This document shows, piece after piece, positions 48,204 through 56,300 of a DNA stretch of 64,000 nucleotides (positions are counted from its first letter, which is position 1; every line of letters starts with the position of its first letter). The position numbers and the translations under genes were made by a program. Source of the stretch: Solibacillus sp. FSL H8-0523 (lineage in GTDB: Bacteria; Bacillota; Bacilli; Bacillales_A; Planococcaceae); the NCBI RefSeq assembly GCF_038051985.1, contig NZ_CP150291.1, forward strand, positions 930,001-994,000, written 5' to 3'. Below the pieces are notes generated by a model, which saw only the letters and a program-made list of their open reading frames with translations, was not told the origin of the DNA and made no database searches.

Positions 48204-49163
48204 ATGAGCTTTTTAGAAGTGTTATACTTTATCGTCCCTTCTGCTCTACTTTACGCAACACCACTTATTTTCACGGGTACGGGCGCGTTATTTTCTGAGC
48301 GTGCTGGGGTAATCGGCCTTGGTGTTGAAGGTTTAATGATTGTTGGTGCGTTTACAGGGATTTATGTAAACTTAGAGTTTTATGATCAATTTGGTCGCAA
48401 TGTTATTTGGGTTGCCTTACTTGCAGCGCTTGTTGCAGGTGCCATCTTCTCATTAATTATCGCAGTAGCAGCGGTTACATTCCGCGCTGACCAAACCGTA
48501 ACAGGGGTAGCGGTCAACATGTTAGCGGCTGCCATTACGGTATTCTTAGTGAAATTAATTTATGATAAAGGGCAAACGGACATGATTCAAGCGCCAATTC
48601 GTCGTTTTGAAGTGCCGTATTTATCAGATATTCCGTTCTTCGGTAAATTATTATTCCATGACCTATATGCAACGACAATTATTGCATTTATCGTCGCAAT
48701 CGGTGCATGGTATATTATGTACAAAACGCCATTCGGTCTACGTATTCGTGCAGTTGGGGAACACCCAATGGCAGCGGACACAATGGGTGTAAACGTAACA
48801 AAAATGCGTTATATCGGTGTTATGATTTCAGGTGCATTAGCAGCAGTTGGTGGTGCGTCATTAGCCATGACCGTTTCAGGTGACTTCTCTGCTTCGACAA
48901 TTGCCGGACAAGGGTTCATCGCCATCGCAGCCATGATCTTCGGTAAATGGCATCCACTTGGTACATTAGGTGCGGCGTTATTCTTCGGTTTAGCGCAAAC
49001 ATTAAGTATCGGTGGTAGCAATCTTCCTGTTATCCAAAACATTCCATCTGTTATTTTACAAGTATTACCGTATGTGTTAACGATCCTTGCATTAGCAGGC
49101 TTCATTGGTAAAGCAGTAGCACCAAAAGCATCAGGCGTACCTTATATTAAAGGGAAACGATAA
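48204..49163 (+). CDS. nupQ: Nucleoside ABC importer permease
   Basis: 319 residues, BPD_transp_2 family, about eight to nine helices (ALFSERAGVIGLGVEGLMIVG; FRADQTVTGVAVNMLA; AGQGFIAIAAMIFGKWHPLG). It starts one base after nupP and completes the importer. A terminator follows. Confidence 0.93.
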   Translation: MSFLEVLYFIVPSALLYATPLIFTGTGALFSERAGVIGLGVEGLMIVGAFTGIYVNLEFYDQFGRNVIWVALLAALVAGAIFSLIIAVAAVTFRADQTVTGVAVNMLAAAITVFLVKLIYDKGQTDMIQAPIRRFEVPYLSDIPFFGKLLFHDLYATTIIAFIVAIGAWYIMYKTPFGLRIRAVGEHPMAADTMGVNVTKMRYIGVMISGALAAVGGASLAMTVSGDFSASTIAGQGFIAIAAMIFGKWHPLGTLGAALFFGLAQTLSIGGSNLPVIQNIPSVILQVLPYVLTILALAGFIGKAVAPKASGVPYIKGKR

Positions 49164-49174
49164 AATAAAACGAT

Positions 49175-49214
49175 TTGCTCGGTGGAGGATTCATCTTCCA
49201 TCGGGCATTTTTTT
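49175..49214 (+). terminator. Intrinsic terminator after nupQ
   Basis: TGCTCGGTGGA pairs with TTCCATCGGGCA (with wobble pairs) and is followed by a seven-T run. Confidence 0.85.
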
Positions 49215-49269
49215 ATGGGAGCCAGTGAAGTTTAGAGAGCTTAGCACGGGGAGGTGTTCTTCCTTAATT

Positions 49270-49425
49270 TGGGTATTCGCTCGTAAGCTCATGAAAAACG
49301 CTCGTAAAACTCGTGAAAACGCTCATAAACGTTGAACTTCCGCTCGTAATAACTGAGTTTCCGCTCGTAATAACTGAATTTTCACTCAAAAAATCAAAAA
49401 ACCGTTCATTAATCCTGATGAACGT
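49270..49425. repeat. Degenerate tandem CGCTCGTAA / TTCCGCTCGTAATAACTGA repeat
   Basis: The unit TTCCGCTCGTAATAACTGA occurs in tandem (about 49337-49378). It is flanked by shorter related units (CGCTCGTAAGCTCATGAAAAA, CGCTCGTAAAACTCGTGAAAA, CGCTCATAAACGTTGAA) and ends with a dyad CGTTCAT...ATGAACG. Short ORFs across it on both strands reflect the repetition and are not genes. It fills most of the 439-nt nupQ-ymfF gap. Confidence 0.75.
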
Positions 49426-49602
49426 AATAAAAATCGAAACTTTATATGAAAAAAGCATAATCTTTCCTCGGAGACGTCATACTAAAAAGAAAATGTTTAT
49501 TGCGGATTTCGACAACTTTTAGCTAATAATTTTGCACAAAGTATTCCAACACATGTATAGTAGAAGAAGAATGATTTTATTAGGTAGTCAGGAGGAGTTT
49601 TT

Positions 49603-50865
49603 TTGTTTTTAACGACTGAAATAGCGAAGGGTGTTTCGCTTCATATACGACAAACAGCTCAATTTAAAACGGTCAATTTTTCAATTAAGTGGAGAGCCCC
49701 GTTATCTGAAAAAACAGCATCAGAGCGCACGGTACTATCGAATGTGTTACAACATAGTAACGAAAAATTCCCAACATCAGCGAGCTTCCGTAGCTATTTA
49801 GATGATCTATTTGGCACGGTGTTATACTTCGATACGACAAAGCGTGGCGCGGAGCATACGCTTTTATTCAACGTTGAAACGGTAAACGATCAATACTTAT
49901 CACACGGCAACGTTTTAAATGAAGTAATCGATGTGATGCATGAGGCAATTTTTAAGCCGAACTTTGAAAATGGTCAGTTTAAAGAAGCGATTGTAGAACG
50001 CGAAAAAAGCATGGTTGTTCAACGTATTGAGTCGGTATTTGACGATAAATCACGCTATGCACAAAAGCGTTTAACAGAAATTTTACGCCCGAATTCACCA
50101 GCTTCGATGTCAGCGAATGGTACGATTGACGATGTAAAAGCCATTACACCAGCATCTTTAACAAAAACATACGAAGACATGCTAAAAAATGACGTCATCG
50201 ATATTTACGTTGTCGGTGATGTAGATATTGAGCAAATGACAACACAAATTAAAAAAGCATTACCATTTACAGACCGCGAAAACGTGCGTCTACCAAAAGT
50301 AGCGGACTTTGATGGACAAGTTGAAGCGTATACAAAAGAAACACTAGAAATGAAACAAGGCAAGCTGCATATCGGTTATTCAACACCGGTACGCTTTGGC
50401 GATGAAGACTTTGCGAGCATGCAAATTTTCAACGGGATTTTCGGTGGCTATGCGCATTCGAAATTGTTCATGAATGTGCGTGAAAAAGAAAGCTTAGCTT
50501 ATTATGCGTCAAGTTCGTATTCTTCACACTATGGTCTACTGTTTGTTGTGTCAGGGATTGAGCCAGCAAATGAAGAAAAAGCACGCGAGTTAATTACACA
50601 GCAACTGCAAGTCATGCAAAATGGTGAGATTTCGGAATTAGAGCTAGCGCAAACAAAAGCAATGCTTATTAATCAAATGAAAGAAGCGTTAGACTCATCA
50701 CGCGGCCAAATCGAAATTTTTGACCAATATAAAACATTAGACGAGCAATTTACATTAGATATGTGGGTTACGCGTTGGAATGCTATTACAAAAGAAGACG
50801 TACAAAAAGTAGCGCAAAAAATTGAGCTACAAGCAACGTATTTCTTATGCGGTAAGGAGGACTAG
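49603..50865 (+). CDS. ymfF: YmfF, inactive M16 peptidase homologue (EF-P modification)
   Basis: 420 residues with the two-domain M16 fold, but no HxxEH motif: the equivalent region reads LSNVLQHSNEKFPTSASFRS. It is therefore expected to lack zinc and activity. The glycine-rich C-terminal segment LHIGYSTPVRFGDEDFASMQIF is normal for the family. It forms a likely heterodimer with YmfH. The ymfFHI genes are needed for 5-aminopentanol modification of elongation factor P in B. subtilis. The start is TTG with GGAGGAG upstream. Confidence 0.92.
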   Translation: MFLTTEIAKGVSLHIRQTAQFKTVNFSIKWRAPLSEKTASERTVLSNVLQHSNEKFPTSASFRSYLDDLFGTVLYFDTTKRGAEHTLLFNVETVNDQYLSHGNVLNEVIDVMHEAIFKPNFENGQFKEAIVEREKSMVVQRIESVFDDKSRYAQKRLTEILRPNSPASMSANGTIDDVKAITPASLTKTYEDMLKNDVIDIYVVGDVDIEQMTTQIKKALPFTDRENVRLPKVADFDGQVEAYTKETLEMKQGKLHIGYSTPVRFGDEDFASMQIFNGIFGGYAHSKLFMNVREKESLAYYASSSYSSHYGLLFVVSGIEPANEEKARELITQQLQVMQNGEISELELAQTKAMLINQMKEALDSSRGQIEIFDQYKTLDEQFTLDMWVTRWNAITKEDVQKVAQKIELQATYFLCGKED

Positions 50866-50868
50866 ACT

Positions 50869-52170
50869 TTGCAAACGATTGAATTTAAACAACTAGACGA
50901 AACATTATATTACAAAAAATTAAACAACGGGTTAGATGTCTACATCTTGCCGAAAAAAGGATTTTCAAAAACGTTTGTGACGTTCACAACAAAGTATGGT
51001 TCAATCGATCGTACGTTTGTACCAATTGGTGAACAAGAGCCAATTACCGTTCCAGACGGGATCGCACACTTTTTAGAGCATAAAATGTTTGAAAAAGAAG
51101 ATGGCGACGTGTTCCAAAAGTTTAGTGAAGTAGGTGCACAGGCAAATGCCTTTACGTCATTTACACGTACAGCGTATTTATTCTCAGCAACGGATCACCT
51201 TTATAAAAGCACTGAAACGTTATTAAACTTCGTGCAGGAGCCTTATTTCACGGAAGAAACAGTAAACAAAGAAAAGGGCATCATCGGTCAAGAAATTACG
51301 ATGTATGATGACCAACCCGATTGGCGTTTATATTTTGGTGCGATTGAAAATATGTATCACAATCACCCAGTGAAAATTGATATTGCGGGTACAATTGAAA
51401 CGATTGATGGCATTACTGCTGAGCATTTATACACATGCTACAACACGTTTTACCATCCATCGAACATGCTGTTATTCGTCATTGGTGCAGTGGATCCAAC
51501 CGAAATGATGGCATTTATCGAAAACAACCAAAACGAAAAAACATTCCCAGAAGCAACACCGATTGAACGCTTATTCGATGAAGAGCCATCAACCGTGGCA
51601 GAAAAAGAACGCGTGCTGCATATGGATGTGCAAAAGCCAAAAGTTTATGTTGGCTTAAAGGCAAAAGAGACCGATTTAAGTGGCGAGGCAATGTTAAAGC
51701 ATGAACTGTCAGCACAAATTGCGTTAGAATGTTTATTTGGTCGCGCTTCAGCGTTCTACACAGATATATATGAGAATGACCTAATCGATGAGTCTTACGG
51801 CTATGATTTTTCATTAGAAAAAGGCTACGGCTTTGCATTAATTGGCTCAGATACAGAGCAGCCAGACAAGCTAGTAGAAGTTATTAAAGAAAAATTAGCA
51901 CAAGCAGAGCAAGAGAACTTATTCACAACAGAAGATGTTGAGCGTATTAAACGAAAAAAAATCGGTTTCTTCTTACGTGCACTGAATTCAATCGAGTTTA
52001 TCGCGAACCAATTTACACGCTATAAATTTAACGACATGAACTTATTTGATGTTGTGCCCGTATTAGAAACGTTAACAGTAGAAGATATCGCACAAGCGTT
52101 TAAAACGGTACAAGGTAAAGAACAACAAACGGTGTTCAAAGTTTTACCGATTAGTGAGCGCAACGCATAA
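50869..52170 (+). CDS. ymfH: YmfH, M16 peptidase (EF-P modification)
   Basis: 433 residues. The zinc motif HFLEH is at residues 67-71 (GIAHFLEHKMF), with the third ligand region IIGQEITMYDDQPDW, so unlike YmfF it should be active. The pairing of one active and one inactive M16 protein parallels mitochondrial processing peptidase. It starts with TTG 50869 (AAGGAGG upstream), 3 nt after ymfF, and overlaps ymfI by one base. Confidence 0.93.
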   Translation: MQTIEFKQLDETLYYKKLNNGLDVYILPKKGFSKTFVTFTTKYGSIDRTFVPIGEQEPITVPDGIAHFLEHKMFEKEDGDVFQKFSEVGAQANAFTSFTRTAYLFSATDHLYKSTETLLNFVQEPYFTEETVNKEKGIIGQEITMYDDQPDWRLYFGAIENMYHNHPVKIDIAGTIETIDGITAEHLYTCYNTFYHPSNMLLFVIGAVDPTEMMAFIENNQNEKTFPEATPIERLFDEEPSTVAEKERVLHMDVQKPKVYVGLKAKETDLSGEAMLKHELSAQIALECLFGRASAFYTDIYENDLIDESYGYDFSLEKGYGFALIGSDTEQPDKLVEVIKEKLAQAEQENLFTTEDVERIKRKKIGFFLRALNSIEFIANQFTRYKFNDMNLFDVVPVLETLTVEDIAQAFKTVQGKEQQTVFKVLPISERNA

Positions 52171-52898
52171 TGAAGAAGTTTGCATTAATTTGTGGGGCGT
52201 CCGGTGCAATTGGTGAAGCCATTTCCCGTAGCCTTGCGCAAGATGGCTGGTCCCTGTATCTGCATTACAATGCGAGTGCGGAAAAGGTACAAGCGTTGTA
52301 TACGCAGTTAGCAGGGAATTTCCCCGAGCAAGAATTTATCCCTGTACAAGCAGACTTTAGTACAGATACAGGTGCCGAGCAGCTTGCGTCACAAATCTTC
52401 TCACTGCAGGCGATTGTCTTTGCAAATGGACATGCTTATTATGGACTGCTTGAAGATACGACAGGCGCAGATATGACGAAGCTGTGGCTTGTACATGTAC
52501 AAAACCCGATGCGCACGACAGCACTCTTAGCGAGCAAGCTCCGTGCGCATTCAGTGAGTTATGTGCTTGTTATTGGGTCTATTTGGGGAGATGTTGGCGC
52601 GGCTGGTGAAGTGGCGTATTCGGCTGTCAAAGGCGCACAGCATAGCTTTGTAAAAGCCTATGCACAGGAAGTCGCGTATAACGGCATTCGCGTCAATGCG
52701 ATTGCACCAGGCATTATTGATACGGCAATGAACAGTAAGCTAAATGCAGAAGAGCGTGAGGAGCTGGCAAGCCAAATTCCGCTACAAGCTTTCGGTGAAG
52801 CGCGTGATATTGCAAATATGGCTACCTTTTATGTGAGTGGTAAAGCGGATTATGTGACAGGTCAAATTATTCGAGTGAACGGTGGTTGGTACATATAA
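52170..52898 (+). CDS. ymfI: YmfI, EF-P 5-aminopentanone reductase (SDR)
   Basis: 242 residues, a short-chain dehydrogenase with ALICGASGAIGEAI (NADP site), a Ser in LVIGSIWGDVGAAGE, and catalytic Tyr/Lys in VAYSAVKGAQHSF. In B. subtilis YmfI reduces 5-aminopentanone on EF-P Lys32 to 5-aminopentanol, supporting translation of Pro-rich motifs and swarming. Its coupling to ymfFH supports this rather than a FabG role. Confidence 0.92.
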   Translation: MKKFALICGASGAIGEAISRSLAQDGWSLYLHYNASAEKVQALYTQLAGNFPEQEFIPVQADFSTDTGAEQLASQIFSLQAIVFANGHAYYGLLEDTTGADMTKLWLVHVQNPMRTTALLASKLRAHSVSYVLVIGSIWGDVGAAGEVAYSAVKGAQHSFVKAYAQEVAYNGIRVNAIAPGIIDTAMNSKLNAEEREELASQIPLQAFGEARDIANMATFYVSGKADYVTGQIIRVNGGWYI

Positions 52899-52944
52899 TT
52901 TTCGTTTCTCGTACATACTAAGTGTGCGAGAGGAGGGGAAACGT

Positions 52945-53202
52945 ATGGGAATTTTGCAAAACTGGGAGCAATGGACAAGCTTTTTAGGCAAGCAAGTATC
53001 GGATGCAAAAGATAGTGGCATGCCGAAAAAGATGATTGAGCAAGCGGCGGTTCAAATTGGGGAATACTTGGCGAAAAACGTCGATCCACAAAACGAGCAG
53101 GAGCGCGTCTTATCTGACTTGTGGTCTGTCGCCGAAAAGGATGAAAAGCAGGCAATTGCGAGCTGTGTAATGAAATTAGTCCAACAAAAACCAACACATT
53201 AA
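52945..53202 (+). CDS. ymfJ: YmfJ, DUF3243 protein
   Basis: 85 residues, all helical in appearance (ILQNWEQWTSFLGKQVSDA; EYLAKNVDPQNEQERVLSDL). It matches the DUF3243 family found after ymfI; function unknown. ATG 52945 follows AGGAGGGGAA; the in-frame upstream extension has no ribosome binding site. A terminator follows. Confidence 0.9.
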   Translation: MGILQNWEQWTSFLGKQVSDAKDSGMPKKMIEQAAVQIGEYLAKNVDPQNEQERVLSDLWSVAEKDEKQAIASCVMKLVQQKPTH

Positions 53203-53218
53203 TCGCATGAAAAAGCGA

Positions 53219-53256
53219 GATGTCACTCACATAATTTGTGAGCGGCATCTTTTTTG
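53219..53256 (+). terminator. Intrinsic terminator after ymfJ
   Basis: AGATG and CTCACA pair with TGTGAG and CATCT (small internal loop), followed by a T-run. Confidence 0.8.
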
Positions 53257-53558
53257 AGTGCATAATGAAGAACGTGGTGTCATATGATTTAATTTGAAGT
53301 GTATTATTTTTAAGGCAAGGGAATTCCCCGTAGCGTAGCAAAATGGAAAAGAGTAAAAATTCACATGTTATTTATTAAAAATTCCTCATTTCCCACATAC
53401 GGTTTTGTACTATATTTTATCAAGTACTCACTTTTCATGAAAAATTTCAAGAAATCTAACAAAAACAATGGATTCGAACTTTTCAATAGGTATAAAATCC
53501 GCTATGATGGAACTTATAAGAAATAATTACGTTTCTATTACGAGGGGACAGATAAAAA
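53257..53558. other. AT-rich intergenic region with family D remnant
   Basis: AATTCCCCGTAGCGTAGCAAAA at 53321-53342 is the right tip of family D (compare CCCCGTAGCGTAGCAAAACG at 56198). The rest is AT-rich. A candidate ymfK promoter is TTTTCA (53480-53485), a 17-bp spacer and TATGAT (53503-53508). A minus-strand ORF across the region is not supported. Confidence 0.5.
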
Positions 53559-54356
53559 ATGGGCGAATGGTATTTCGAATATGAAATTCAAGTGAATCGA
53601 CCAGGCTTATTAGGAGATATTGCATCGTTACTAGGGATGTTGCGTGTCAATATCGTTTCAATCAATGGTGTCGATGAAGAACATCGTGGTATGCTATTAT
53701 CGACCGACAATGAAGAGACGATTCAGCGTTTTATTTCAATTGTTTCGACAATGGAAAACATTAACGTAACCAGATTTCGCGAGCCGAAGCTACGTGATCG
53801 TTTAGCAGTTCGCCATGGCCATTATATTCCACGTGATGCGGATGAGAAAAATACATTTCGCTTTGTCCGAGACGAACTCGGGATATTAGTTGATTTTATG
53901 GCTGAATTATTTAAGAAAGAAGGTCATAAATTAATAGGAATACGTGGAATGCCCCGTGTAGGAAAAACCGAATCCATTGTAGCGGCAAGTGTATGTGCAA
54001 ATAAACGCTGGCTATTTATTTCATCTACAATGATTAAACAAACTGTTCGTAGCTCGCTAATGGGTGATGAATTTAGTGGAAACAATATTTTTATTTTAGA
54101 TGGTGCGGTAACACGCCGTTCCAATGATGAGCGTCATCAGCAATTAGTACGCGAAATTATGGGGATGCCAACGATTAAAGTAATCGAACATCCAGATCTT
54201 TTTGTACAGCATTCATCCTATAAATTAGAGGATTTTGATTATATTATTGAGTTGCGTAACCATCCCGATGAAGAAATTACATATGAGATCATTCAAAAAA
54301 ACGATATGTTTTCAAATACGAATGATTTTGGTGGCTTCGGAGGATTTAATTTTTAG
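53559..54356 (+). CDS. ymfK: YmfK, DUF3388 protein with ACT-like domain
   Basis: 265 residues. The N-terminal 70 or so residues look like an ACT domain (YEIQVNRPGLLGDIASLLGM; VNIVSINGVDEEHRGML). The rest belongs to DUF3388 and includes a P-loop-like GIRGMPRVGKTES (about residue 128-140) and a later IFILDGAV, so nucleotide binding is possible but not shown. A short Gly/Phe-rich tail ends the protein. Family function is unknown; position before rodZ is conserved with B. subtilis. Confidence 0.92.
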   Translation: MGEWYFEYEIQVNRPGLLGDIASLLGMLRVNIVSINGVDEEHRGMLLSTDNEETIQRFISIVSTMENINVTRFREPKLRDRLAVRHGHYIPRDADEKNTFRFVRDELGILVDFMAELFKKEGHKLIGIRGMPRVGKTESIVAASVCANKRWLFISSTMIKQTVRSSLMGDEFSGNNIFILDGAVTRRSNDERHQQLVREIMGMPTIKVIEHPDLFVQHSSYKLEDFDYIIELRNHPDEEITYEIIQKNDMFSNTNDFGGFGGFNF

Positions 54357-54427
54357 TGAAATTGATAATTTTAACGACGATATTTGTTAAAGTAAATATA
54401 TGAATATATTAAAAGTAGGTGTTTTTT

Positions 54428-55312
54428 TTGACAGAACTAGGAGCTCGCTTAAAAGAAGCGAGATTAGCGAAGGGATACAGCTTAGAAGATTTACAAGAGA
54501 TTACAAAAATTCAAAAACGCTATTTAATCGGAATTGAAGAAGGAAACTATTCGATTATGCCAGGTTCTTTTTACGTGCGTGCATTTATTAAACAGTATGC
54601 AGAAGCGGTAGGATTAGATGCGGAACAAATTATAACGGATTATCGTAGTGATATTCCAATGGTACAAAAAGAAGAGGTAGCACAATCATTTACAAAGAGC
54701 CCAAGTCGCCGTAAAATGACGGCTGCATCGAATAGCAAAATGATGGAGGCTATGCCAAAGTTAATCGTTGCATTATTTGCGATTGTTATTTTAATCGTGA
54801 TTACGACACTCTATATGCAAAAAGCAAAAAGTGTACCAGATGTCGTAGAAGAAAATAACAAACCGATTGAGTATGAGCAAAATCCAAATTCAACACAACC
54901 GAAGCCTGTCGTAACAGAAGAAGATGATGCGGAGGAAGACGAAGAACCAGTAGAGCCTGTACCAACAGAGCCAGAAGTTGTTCAAGTCATTAGCCCAGGT
55001 GTTGCAGAAGGCGAAAATACAACTTATGAAGTAACAGGTACAGAAACACTAAATGTACGTGTAGAATTGTCTGGTTTAACATGGGTAGGTATTCGTAATG
55101 AACAGCGCCAAGAGCAAGTAGAAGCGAAGTCTTACAACGCTGGTGATATTGTAGAGCACGATTCTACTGAAAATGGTTACGCACGAATCCGTTTAGGAAA
55201 TTCAAAAGTGGCTAAAGTATATGTAAATGATGTAGAAGTACCATACACACAAGATCGTACAACACAAAACATTATTTTAAAATTAGTTAAAGAAGAACAA
55301 CAAGGAGAGTAG
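54428..55312 (+). CDS. rodZ: RodZ-like cytoskeletal protein (YmfM)
   Basis: 294 residues. An N-terminal helix-turn-helix domain (GARLKEARLAKGYSLEDLQE; YLIGIEEGNYSIMPGSFYVRAF), a basic juxtamembrane patch (SPSRRKM), one membrane segment (about 110-130), a Pro/Glu-rich extracellular linker and a C-terminal DUF4115 domain. RodZ links MreB to the elongation machinery. TTG 54428 is favoured over GTG 54419 because AGGTG overlaps the latter. Confidence 0.93.
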   Translation: MTELGARLKEARLAKGYSLEDLQEITKIQKRYLIGIEEGNYSIMPGSFYVRAFIKQYAEAVGLDAEQIITDYRSDIPMVQKEEVAQSFTKSPSRRKMTAASNSKMMEAMPKLIVALFAIVILIVITTLYMQKAKSVPDVVEENNKPIEYEQNPNSTQPKPVVTEEDDAEEDEEPVEPVPTEPEVVQVISPGVAEGENTTYEVTGTETLNVRVELSGLTWVGIRNEQRQEQVEAKSYNAGDIVEHDSTENGYARIRLGNSKVAKVYVNDVEVPYTQDRTTQNIILKLVKEEQQGE

Positions 55313-55360
55313 TCATCTAATACAGATGGCTCTTTTCTTTCAAATGAAAGGTGTTTAGAA

Positions 55361-55939
55361 ATGAATATTCCAAATAAGATTACAGTGTCACGAATTTTAC
55401 TGATCCCGGTGTTTGTCATTGTAATGATGTTTGATTTTGGTTGGGGAAATATGACGCTATTTGGCGCCGAAATGCAAGTGAACTATTTTGTTGGGGCACT
55501 TATTTTTATTATCGCTTCTGCTACAGATTGGGTGGACGGCTTTTACGCACGTAAATACAATTTAGTAACGAATTTAGGGAAGTTTTTAGACCCACTTGCA
55601 GATAAGTTACTTGTATCAGCAGCTTTTATTTTGTTAGTAGAAATCGGTCTAGCACCGGCATGGATTGTCATTGTCATTATTTCTCGTGAGTTTGCAGTAA
55701 CCGGCTTACGTTTAATTTTAGCTGGTCAAGGTGAAGTCGTTGCAGCGAATCAATTAGGTAAAATTAAAACATGGGCACAAATTGTGGCAATTTCAGCATT
55801 AATTTTACACAATACGATTTTTACATTAATCGGTATTCCGTTTGATGTCATTATGCTATATGTGGCATTATTCTTTACGTTATGGTCTGGATGGGATTAT
55901 TTCTATATCAACCGTCGTGTGTTATTAGAGTCAAAATAA
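55361..55939 (+). CDS. pgsA: Phosphatidylglycerophosphate synthase
   Basis: 192 residues, five or six membrane helices. The CDP-alcohol phosphotransferase motif is complete: D-W-VDG-FYAR, then G-KFLDPLADK (SATDWVDGFYARKY; NLGKFLDPLADKLL). It makes PGP from CDP-diacylglycerol, the CdsA product, and glycerol 3-phosphate. GAAAGGTG precedes the ATG. Confidence 0.96.
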   Translation: MNIPNKITVSRILLIPVFVIVMMFDFGWGNMTLFGAEMQVNYFVGALIFIIASATDWVDGFYARKYNLVTNLGKFLDPLADKLLVSAAFILLVEIGLAPAWIVIVIISREFAVTGLRLILAGQGEVVAANQLGKIKTWAQIVAISALILHNTIFTLIGIPFDVIMLYVALFFTLWSGWDYFYINRRVLLESK

Positions 55940-55948
55940 TTAGCTTAA

Positions 55949-55979
55949 AACTCGTACTATTCGTAGTGCGAGTTTTTTT
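55949..55979 (+). terminator. Intrinsic terminator after pgsA
   Basis: AACTCGTACTA, loop TTCG, TAGTGCGAGTT, then a T-run. The UUCG tetraloop makes it stable. Confidence 0.92.
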
Positions 55980-56066
55980 CGAATAAAGTTTTACGAATAT
56001 AAGTAGAAAATGATTTCGAATAGTGTCTTACATTTGAGTGCAAAATTTTGCTGCTAGCACTTAATA

Positions 56067-56223
56067 TCGAAATAGAGTGACGCGAAGCGAAGTGGGCGGA
56101 CTCCTTGGGGAATAGCGTGCGCGGAAAATCCAATGTGAAGTGCCGCCGTAAGAGGCACTTCACATTTAGTTGGAGCCACGCCCCCAGGAAAGCATGCCCC
56201 GTAGCGTAGCAAAACGGATTCTA
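56067..56223. repeat. Family D interspersed repeat, copy 2
   Basis: Left block GTGGGCGGACTCCTTGGGG, then AGCGTGCGCGGAAAA; right block GGAGCCACGCCCCCAGGAAA, then CCCCGTAGCGTAGCAAAACG. Between them is a perfect 13-bp hairpin (AATGTGAAGTGCC with GGCACTTCACATT) that is different from the insert in copy 1. It fills most of the 361-nt pgsA-cinA gap. Confidence 0.85.
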
Positions 56224-56300
56224 ATAATAACTCAACATGTTATTTTAAATATTGTCATTCCCTATTTAAAGTGTTGAACCAATTAAAAGGAGGATATTTA

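Noticed and set aside
49270-49425. CRISPR array or small protein gene in the tandem repeat
   Set aside because: Units are contiguous, not separated by unique spacers, there are no cas genes, and the small frames in both directions merely translate the repeats.
49603-50865. ymfF as a decayed M16 peptidase
   Set aside because: Loss of HxxEH is normal for YmfF, which pairs with the active YmfH; the full length is kept.
52862-53341. 159-codon minus-strand ORF over ymfJ
   Set aside because: ymfJ (DUF3243) on the plus strand has a strong ribosome binding site and known synteny. The opposite frame crosses a terminator and a repeat remnant.
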